Both the position numbers and the translations under genes were made by a program. The notes under the pieces were generated by a model. It was not told the DNA's origin. It ran no database searches and worked only from the letters and a program-made list of their open reading frames with translations. This document shows positions 55,953-64,000 of a DNA stretch of 64,000 nucleotides, one piece after another (the first letter of the stretch is position 1; the number at the start of each line of letters is the position of its first letter). Location: NCBI GenBank assembly GCA_013350335.1, contig CM023535.1:33450991-33514990 (forward strand), read 5' to 3'. The DNA comes from Chimonanthus salicifolius (Eukaryota > Streptophyta > Magnoliopsida > Laurales > Calycanthaceae).

Positions 55953-58337
55953 TATGTATTGACGTTAGTCGCTATGTACATCTGGAAGTGGAAAATGAAA
56001 TAAAGAGGAAGTGTACTCAGGATTTCGGACAAAATCCCAGAACATGTATCGGCGAAAGTCGATGTGTATACCTGATAATAAGAATAAAGGAAGGAAAATA
56101 AGAAATCGACCACGGCAGATCAGCCTCAGGCAATACATCGACCAATGTCTATGTGTCGAATCTGTAGACATATTGACTGGGATCGATATGTACTGCAGGA
56201 CTGTTAGCATTTTGGGACTTTTAGCCTAAGTGATGTGATTTATTTGTGTGAGGTTAACTTAGACCCCCAATAGCTTTCACTAATTGATTCTTAGGCCTTA
56301 AATTAAGACCTAGGTGAATGAGATAAAGGGGTTATACATTGTAATGACCAGAAATTTATATCTTTGATGCATGTGAATAAACAAGGAATCGGGGAGCGAC
56401 TCCGATTTGTACGAGCAAGCCCAAGGATCAATCCTCGACATCGATTACCTCCGATCAGGTAGTTTTCCTACTTCATTGAAGCACTATGGGATGAACTATA
56501 TACTTACTGTTTTATGATAAATACTTATTTGAATTCTTATCTAAGATAGTATGGTTATGATTATGAAGGTATGATGGATTTCAATTATAATGTATTTGAA
56601 ATGAAAATATGATATGTTCAAATTATTTAGTATCTGATAATAAAATCGTAGACTTCAGTCTTAATGTATTGGAAATGGAAGTATGATAGATTTCAGATAT
56701 GATTTATATGATCTTAAGTATGAGATAACATTTATGTTATATGAGTCTTAAGCTATTTTGAGTATGTGACATGGTATCTTGTTTTGGAATAGTGAGAGGT
56801 TAAGATAAGTACGAGAAAGGAATTAATATGATAAAGAATGCATTGAAAAGAGAATAAGAGCATGAAAAATACAAGAGTAAAAGTAGAATGACAAAGAATG
56901 CATTGACATGCATGGTATGGTCATTTGCATCCATCCTCGGGTACATGGTAAGGGATGGGATGACTGTTGATAGAATAGAGGGACATTAGTCCAGTGTGGG
57001 TTGTTAAGTAATGTGATGAATGGTATGGACATTACAGTTGACGAATCAATGGGCTGAGCAATTGCGGAAGACCTTGATATCGTAACTGGGAATGGTGATA
57101 GTCACATATGATGAGACCAATGGCTGAGCAGTCCGGAGCAGACCTTAGTATTTTGACTAGAATTATATGACTGTGTATGTCAGTATGTAAAAATGTAAGA
57201 ATGTGAATGATAGTAGATGTGAATATAACACTACCCGGTAAATCCAGTTGAGTTGATGATATGGGGCGTAGTACCCAATGTGTGAATTGAAATAAGAGTA
57301 TAGGAAGGTAATATTTTCCCGTGGTTATAAATGAGTCTAGGAAATACCTAGGTATGGGGCATGATATGGGCATACAAGGATCATGGCACCCCATGGCATA
57401 ACGACATTGCATGTTTTGGAGTATTTGTACATGATTTGGTGATGGTATTTGGAAATGATAATGTAAGTATGATTTCAATATATGTTTTGATTTTGATATC
57501 GTATAAGAATGGAATTATGAAATGAAGTTTGAAATGGTATTCGCATTGCGAAGTTTAATAAAAACGACAAGGTTTTGAAGAAGAGTATTAAGTTGATATT
57601 TTCTATGATGAAAAGATATGAACTTCAAATGAGAGTAAAGTATGATTTGAATGAGGAATTTTACCACTATGTACGAATTTGAAAAGTATGTGATACTTAT
57701 AATGATGAAGTATGATGTGTTTTGAAATCGATATGTATATGTATTCTAGAACATGATATTGAGATTGGAAATGTAAGTAAAAGTATAGTTTTCTTACAAT
57801 GTTCATCAGTGCACCTTTATGATCGGATTTCCTACTGGGCGCGTTGACTAAGACCATAAATTCCCCCATTAGATGTGTATGCGGGTTTAAAGTACGTAAT
57901 CAAGATTGAACTAAGCGATGATCGGATATGAACGAAACGAAGAACCAAGTAGAGAGCTTGGAGGACTTAGATATTTTGTTATATTTGGTGAGTTGTAAGG
58001 ATATTGAAGTTGTATAATGATATTCATTTTGAGGATTGTAATATTACATCCCTTTTGTACTTTGTTTTGTAATTGACTCAATGTGATCATTGGTGGGAAC
58101 TTCCTTGTCTGCTATGGAATGTATCTTGACTACTCATCCGATATTATGAAATGTTTATAAATCTTCCGCAGGATTATGTTATTGTGTGCAAAATTATAAT
58201 GCACACACTAGTTGGGCCAGTCAAGGGTCGGGTCTTCGGACCTGGACTCGGCTGGCGTCGTGGCCTCGCCTCCCTCTCCACTCAAATATCTCTATTATCA
58301 CTCTAATTATGGTGGTTAAAGGGAGGGACGCTATAGT

Positions 58338-58349
58338 TGGTATCAGAGC
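58338..58349 (+). promoter_or_regulatory. Primer-binding site of the third gypsy element
   Basis: TGGTATCAGAGC lies 2 nt after the LTR end at 58335. A leader of about 310 bp without recognisable coding content follows to the gag start. Confidence 0.93.
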
Positions 58350-58657
58350 GCATGAATAACAAACAAGAAAAATTTCCTGAGTCAAAATACAAACAAAGTC
58401 AAATTGAATGAGTTTAGAATATTCCCAGGTGAGATGCAGATGAGAGGTCAAGACACACCCTAATGTGTGTTAGGATTATGACATAGAATTGTTCCTCAAA
58501 GAGGATGACAAAAACAAGTTAGGATTCCCCCAATTGAGCATTGAATGACCATGTGGAATGGTATCACTTTGATGATATAGTGCTATTGTTCGATGAACAG
58601 ATGGTTTGGGATCATCAGACAACAAAATAATAATCAAGTTGTTTCTTGGCATAGGAA

Positions 58658-59626
58658 AATGGAGCCAAGAGAGCGTACTTGAAGAACCCGTACGCACCCA
58701 AGGAATGTTGGTGGAACCAGTGGTAACATCCTACTCGTGTCACCTGAACTTCAAGGCTTCCTTCAGGCAATTTCAAGTGCAACGTACACAGCCTGATCAG
58801 ACAAGCATCGGCTTGAATATTACGATTGAATCACGGAGAGAAACTCTGGTGAGAAACTTTCAACACCAGCGTCCTCCTTATTTCAAAGGAACTGAAGAAC
58901 CTAAAGAAACAGAAAATTGGATTGCCAACATCACTGGAATATTTGAGTTGTTGGAGATCACTGAAAACCGAGACAGAATCCTCTTAGCTGCTTTACAACT
59001 GGTATATGATGTAGGCCAATGGTGGAGGTCGACTAAAAAGGACCTTGTGATGGTAGAAATGACGTGGGAAAGCTTCAATGACATGTTCCTAGAGAACTGC
59101 TTTCTTGAGATTGAAAAAAAGGTGGAGGCACATGCGTTTATAAAGTTGACGCAGGGGAACATGATGGTTACAGAATACCAACAGGAATTTATTCGACTTT
59201 CTTGTTATGCACCTTATATGGTTGACACAGAATACAAGAAGGCTCAAAAATTTGAAAGGTCTTCGACCCGATATCAGATCCAGAGTAATAATTATTCGAG
59301 CTGCCACCTTTGCTGAGGTAGTAAGAGGTGCGAGTATCATTGAGAAAGATATTGCAGAAGCGGGTGGATACATGGAGAATGATGAGGAGCAGGCTGGTGG
59401 AAGTTCTTTACGACTCCCCAAGAGACTCCGATCGAACTCTCAACACCCTTCGATTGCTACACTCACAATACAACCCTCTGTGAATACTCCTACATGTTAT
59501 CAATGTGGACAAACTAGTCACATCAAAGGAAGTTGTCCACAACTTCGCCAGATACACGCAATACAATTTTCTAACTCCACGTGTTATCACTGCGGACAGA
59601 CGGATCATATTAAGGGAAACTGCCCA
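58658..59626 (+). pseudogene. Ty3/gypsy gag with two CCHC knuckles (third element, broken)
   Basis: The probable start is ATG 58658-58660 (MEPRERT then a TGA after seven codons). The main reading continues in another frame with NFQHQRPPYFKGTEEPKETENW, IFELLEITENRDRILLAALQ, WESFNDMFLENCF and LTQGNMMVTEYQQEFIRLS, clearly homologous to the gag at 38401. A one-base loss near 59262 shifts the frame into GLRPDIRSRVIII...GASIIEKDIAEAGG. Two knuckles follow: CYQCGQTSHIKGSC (59495-59536) and CYHCGQTDHIKGNC (59582-59623). An LTR truncates the gene right after the second knuckle. It encodes capsid/nucleocapsid. The second knuckle distinguishes it from the young element, which shows one. Confidence 0.92.
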
Positions 59627-61001
59627 TGTAACACCCCGATTTTTCAAAGATATTAATATTTACAAAAATGCCATTGGAATGGTAAATTAAAAAGATATGA
59701 TTGTAGATGAGAAAATGGTGGGGCCCATTGTTCAAATTAAGACCCAATGTGCAAATTATAAGGATCAAATTAAAGTAGATGGGTAATGTGCATCTAATTG
59801 GGTCAAGATGGTTATTTGGGTCAAAGGACCCAATTGGGACCCAATGGGTCATGATGGACTCATTTGACCATTGGGTGAGCCCAATCTTAATTGGGTTAGG
59901 CTGAATTGATTTGGAATTAAATGAAGGATAAATAGGTAGGCAGGATGGAAATATGTAAACCACATTTAAATGGGTAAACCACCCATAAATGGGTCAAGGC
60001 GCCAAATTGGATCAGTAAGCTAAGTTGGGACCCAATGGGTCAAGTTGACAATGTTGACCACGTTGACCATGTGGACCCTCGAGTGAGCTCAAAGGGTGAG
60101 TCAAATTAGGTTGAGTTAGGGCTGAAGTGAGTTGGATTTGAATTAAATAATGGAGTTGACTCAAGTGCATTAAATGAATGGCATTAAATGTGGTGAGTTG
60201 AGCTAATGAGTTGGGTGAGTTAAATTGGAAACCAAAGGGACCTTGAATTCAAGTGAGTCAAATGGGGAGGTGAGGAGTTGTCTTGATCTCAAACACCACA
60301 AAAAACAAGTCCCACACATTGGTGGCTTGGGAGTTATGATCCATGCATAGACTTTAATGTAATGGGATAAGAATCACATGGGGAATTTGGAGGGTTTCCA
60401 TCTCATGATGGAAACCCAAAGCCCAACGTTGGGAGTGCCAAGGGATGCCTTGGTTAGTATCAAAAGACTCCTTGGTTAGATCAAGAATTTATGAGGGTTA
60501 ATGAGAGGTCTGAGGGCTGATATATAAAAGAGATGCATGCAACACACCCTTTGGCCGAATTGGATCACAAAGAAATCATAGAACTTCTTCTCTCTCCCTC
60601 TCTCTCAAAACCTATCTCTTTGGCCAAACCATCTTTTGGTGTTTTCACCATTGTTCAAGCTTTCAATCAGCTAAAGACTAAGGAAGCAAGAAAGAAGAAA
60701 GCAAGGATCAAAAGGAGAGAAGAAAAGCAAAGGAAATTGGTAAGTGTTTACATAAGAATTTAGTTAAATAAATTGGTAAAAGGGAGCATGATTTGGCCAT
60801 GGAATGGCCGAATCCATCAAGGGTTTAAACCTTGGATAAATGGTGTTTAAAAAGGATAAAAGTGGATCATAGGGTTCGGCCACTTTGGATGGCCGAACCC
60901 CATAAAAAGATTTGGTTAGGATGATGGTTTTTGAAAGCTAAAAATCATGCAATACTATGGAGATTTTACATGTTTTAATTAGACACACGATATATGTAAA
61001 A
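59627..61001 (+). mobile_element. Gypsy LTR, 5' part, interrupting gag
   Basis: It starts TGTAACACCCCGATTTTTC directly after the gag sequence (flank GCCCA at 59622-59626). U3 carries GGGTTTCCATC/GATGGAAACCC (60392). TATATAAAAG at 60521-60530 looks like a TATA box, followed by a CT-rich leader (60586-60610) and a donor-like GTAAGT (60740-60745). One hairpin GGGTTCGGCCAC..ATGGCCGAACCCC is at 60873. Another LTR interrupts it at 61002, so its 3' half and TSD are outside the window. Confidence 0.82.
60521..60530 (+). promoter_or_regulatory. Probable TATA box in an LTR
   Basis: TATATAAAAG lies about 65 bp before a pyrimidine-rich leader and about 210 bp before a GTAAGT site. This is the clearest core promoter candidate among the gypsy LTRs here. 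Confidence 0.5.
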
Positions 61002-64000
61002 TGTAACACCCTGGAATTTCAAAGTTATCAGTTTATATGAAAATATTCATATTTACGGAATTGCCATTGTGATAAAAATTGATTTGAATTTAAATGGGTC
61101 AATGGCTCAATCAAGACCCAAAGGATGATAGTTGGTTTACAAAACAAATAAATGGGTAAGATAAATTTAAACGGGTCAAGAGTCATATTTGGGTCAAATT
61201 TGGATAAATGGGTCAAAATGGCTAGATGGGACCCAATGGGTCGTGTGAATGGCATGATTAACCATGGATTGAGTTCAAGCTTAGTTAATTTAAGTTTATT
61301 AATTACTTGAGTTTGGTTTGAGTTGAAATGAATGGTTGGTTAAGTTGAGTTGAATTTATTAGTTAAGTTAAATTAAATGAATGGCTTAGGTTGGGTGAGT
61401 TGAATAAATGAGTTGGATGAATATGTATTTTTATTGTGAAGTGTGTGAATGAGAAGGGAAGTGTTTTAAATTACAAGTTTGAGCAAGGAAAAACGTTGGT
61501 GCATGGGGAAACATTACCATGCATGTAACCCCCATTTAGGTGATGAATAAAATGGGAGTTACATTTTGAATGGGAGTTACTTCTTGAAGTCACAAGGGTT
61601 ACTAGGGACGTTGGCTGCATGCATGAGCAATTTCATGCATGTAACGGCTACCATGGAGATATGAGAATGATGGCTTTGAGAGTTACAAATGTATGAATGA
61701 AGGAGGATGAAGCACATGGGAGTTTCATTTGGTTGCATGGAAATTATGGCCTATGCATGAAACTCCAAAGATGGAGACAATTGGAGTTGCCGTTTCATGG
61801 AGTTACAAAAGGGGTCCTTGACTTTTCAAATTCAAAAAGGTTAGACTACACGTTGGAAAGGGCATGAGGGTTTATTCCATGCTTAGGTATTCAAAGAGAC
61901 AACCAATGGAGGGAGGATGAAGCACATGGGAGTTTCATTTACATGTGAAACTCCCACATGCAAAATTAATGCAAAATGGATAGTGTGAGGAATGCACACA
62001 GCAAAACCGTTGGGAACCCTTGGTGTTTCATTTCATAGATGAAACCCCAAGGAACTTAAAGGATTCTAATTATGGAGAGATGAGTTACACAAGGGCTGAA
62101 TTAACCTTGGGCTGTTTTTGGTCAAGCAAAGGATTTTCACTCTCTCTATCTCTCTATCTCTCTTGGACGTCCTCTATCTTTCTAAACCAAGAGCAGCAGC
62201 TGGTTGTTCATTTCAATTAGTTTTTGGGTAATCCTTTCATCAAGACAAAAATCAGCAAAAGGGTTTTGGCAACAAGGTTAGCAATTTCATTCAAGACCAA
62301 AGTTTTCTCTCTCTCACTCTCTTAAGTCCTTGTCACCTGGCTGAATTATCTCAAGGAGCTTGCATCAAGATCAGTCTCAGCCCAAAGAACAGTAAGAGAG
62401 AAGGAGAGGTCAAGGAGATAAAGGGTCAAAGAAGGAGTCAAAGGAACCGAAGGAGACGCGGTATTAGTAAGTGCATTTTGAACCCTTGTTTAATAGATTG
62501 GTTAAGAAAATGAGATTTGGCCATTGTATGGCCAGATCCATCAATGGTTTAGACCTAGAATTATGATGTTTAAAATGATAAAATATGGACCATAGGGTTC
62601 GGCCCCATTGGATGGCCGAACCCCATGGAAAAACTTGGTGGATTCTATGGTATTTGAAAGTCAAAATCCATATTTTGGAGTGAGGATTTTAAAAGATTTT
62701 TATATGGAATTAAGCTTGCTGTTTTGGAGTGGATATGACATGACTGAACCATATTTATCTTATGTTAATTTGCTGATTAATTTCATAGATAAATATGGGT
62801 GGATTTCCATTAAGAGAACCATAGGGTTCGGCCATGTGTATGGCCGAACCCCATGGACTGTTTTTAGATGATTTTAAGTGTGTATTTTAAAAAGGTTAAA
62901 ACATAAATAAGGAAGTTTGTTTTGGACAAAGATGAATGATTAAATAGTTCAAAACCAAAGGTCATAGGGTTCGGCCACCATGGAGGGCCGAACCCCATGC
63001 AAATAATGGTTTGTTTTGATGTGTTTGGAACAAATAAACCATGAAGTTGATGGACTGTTTTGGGTTATTATTTTAAGATGTAAGCACATGTTTTACAATG
63101 GTTTAAAAACATGGATTTGGGTGCTGGTTTCAGACCTAAGATGAAGGACTAAATGTTCAAAATTAATCTCATGGTGTTCGGCCAATATACATGGCCGAAC
63201 CCTATGAAATTGGGCTAATTTTGGAGGATTGTTTTGAAGGTTAAAAACCTGATTTAGATATACAGTTATTACCTGGTTAATTAAGGTTTAAAAACAGTAA
63301 ATGTAATCATTGGGTTCAGCCATGATGGAGGACCGAACCCCATGTAAAACGGTGTGGGTTTTCATGTTGAGAACCCCATGGAAACCATGGAAACCATGAA
63401 AATCCATGGACTGTTTTGTAGAATAAATGGGTTAAGTTTATGATGAACATTAGGTATTATTTATATGCTTTAATTTAAGAATAATATATGTTGTTTATGG
63501 AGTTAGTATGGGTAGGTAATCGGCCAATATGAATGATGGAAATTGAGTATAAAATCACATTGGTGAGGTTCGGCCATATGTATGGCCGAACCCCACTAAT
63601 GATGATTGTGGGACATAATTGTTGGTTTATATGAGGATATGGAGGGTTAAAGAAGGATCAAATTAGGTGATGAGGTTCAGCCATGTGTATGGCTGAACCC
63701 CACTAAAGATGGTTTTTATGTATGGTGATGAAAGTTAGTTAATTTAAAGCAAAGGTTGGTCTCAATGGCACAATTGTAATTATGGCTGAAATGATCAAAA
63801 ATAAAATGATCATATGATGGGATAAATGGGCTAAAACCAAAGTGGTAAGGTTCAGCCATAATGTATGGCCGAACCCTACTAAGGTTCGTTTAGAAGTTTG
63901 GGTAATTAGATAGGTTTTAATTAAATAAATGAATGACCAATGTTTTAATGGATGAGGTTCGGCTATGGCTTTGGCCGAACCCCACTAGGTGATTCTTGGA
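61002..64000 (+). mobile_element. Gypsy LTR, plus orientation, runs off the window
   Basis: It starts TGTAACACCCTGGAATTTC, the same subfamily as the LTR at 10275. It is nested in the LTR 59627-61001 (flank TAAAA). U3 carries GGGAGTTTCATT/ATGTGAAACTCCC (61928) and GTTTCATTTCATAGATGAAAC (62024). The leader is CT-rich (62140-62165), the donor-like GTAAGT is at 62467-62472, and at least nine hairpins follow (62597-63988). The 3' part with the terminal hairpins is not in the window. It could be a solo LTR or the 5' LTR of an element. Confidence 0.85.
62597..63988. repeat. Nine GGTTCGGCCAT...ATGGCCGAACC hairpins
   Basis: Inverted repeats start near 62597, 62824, 62968, 63176, 63312, 63568, 63674, 63849 and 63958. 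At 63674 both arms are changed together (GGTTCAGCCAT with ATGGCTGAACC), a compensated pair. Spacing is 105-255 bp. Confidence 0.9.

Larger units (their letters stand above)
51306..58335 (+). mobile_element. 5' LTR of a third gypsy element, ~3.74 kb net, interrupted by a solo LTR
   Basis: It starts TGTAACACTCCGAAATC and ends GGGAGGGACGCTATA, so the terminal CA has become TA. A PBS follows at once. A solo LTR sits at 52671-55952. In place of the GGTTCGGCC hairpins it carries TATCGAC...GTCGATA palindromes (51449, 51886, 52586, 56043, 56177 and others). A purine-rich leader is at 52120-52210. A GTAG-TTTT-CCTAC hairpin (56459), CTACTGGGCGCGTTGACTAA (57831) and a variant of HP2 (58217-58255) show it is a distant relative of the other LTRs. 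55958-58335 otherwise shows nothing coding. Confidence 0.87.

Noticed and set aside
57032..57478. 148-codon minus-strand open frame
   Set aside because: Inside the non-coding 3' half of an LTR, antisense, with no motif and no conservation that I can see in related LTRs.

Overview
The window looks like plant nuclear DNA made entirely of nested LTR retrotransposons. I found no host gene, rRNA, tRNA gene or bacterial-type feature. Plant origin rests on Ty1/copia gag with Sirevirus-like iterated polypurine tracts, Ty3/gypsy gag-pol with a C-terminal chromodomain (Tekay/Del-like chromovirus), and primer-binding sites TGGTATCAGAGC complementary to plant initiator tRNA-Met. Several of the Ty3 LTRs are unusually long (about 3.2-4.1 kb). 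I cannot name the species.

Layout. The oldest layer I can see is a pair of Ty1/copia elements lying head to head: a minus-strand copy (2749-8908) and a plus-strand copy (about 9093-51305 and beyond). The minus copy is split by a 4.0 kb LTR (3558-7598) and abuts a recombinant LTR on its left (55-2748). The plus copy is split by a solo LTR after its gag start codon (10275-13701, TSD GGAAG), by a solo LTR (16261-23910, TSD AAACC) that itself holds another solo LTR (17749-21806, TSD ATTTC), by a large gypsy complex inside its 3' LTR (25906-50761), and by a further gypsy element (from 51306).

The 25906-50761 complex is a decayed minus-strand gag-pol element. A solo LTR (31091-34341, TSD AGTCG) and one young plus-strand element with both LTRs (34488-45120, TSD ACGGC) interrupt its pol gene. 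Its right end is an inverted LTR junction at 47816/47817. The gypsy element from 51306 has an LTR split by a solo LTR (52671-55952, TSD TATGT), a PBS, and a gag gene cut by another LTR (59627-61001). That LTR is cut in turn by one that runs off the window (61002-64000).

The most interesting signal is structural. Almost every gypsy LTR carries, 70-140 bp before its 3' end, two adjacent hairpins whose stems covary between copies. The LTRs also carry arrays of imperfect palindromes. Different LTR groups use different palindromes in comparable places, and a conserved GTAAGT/GTGAGT splice-donor-like site follows a purine/pyrimidine-rich leader. No single gene set works together here: the coding capacity is decayed gag, protease, RT, RNase H and integrase/chromodomain, and even the youngest element is defective and was probably moved in trans.
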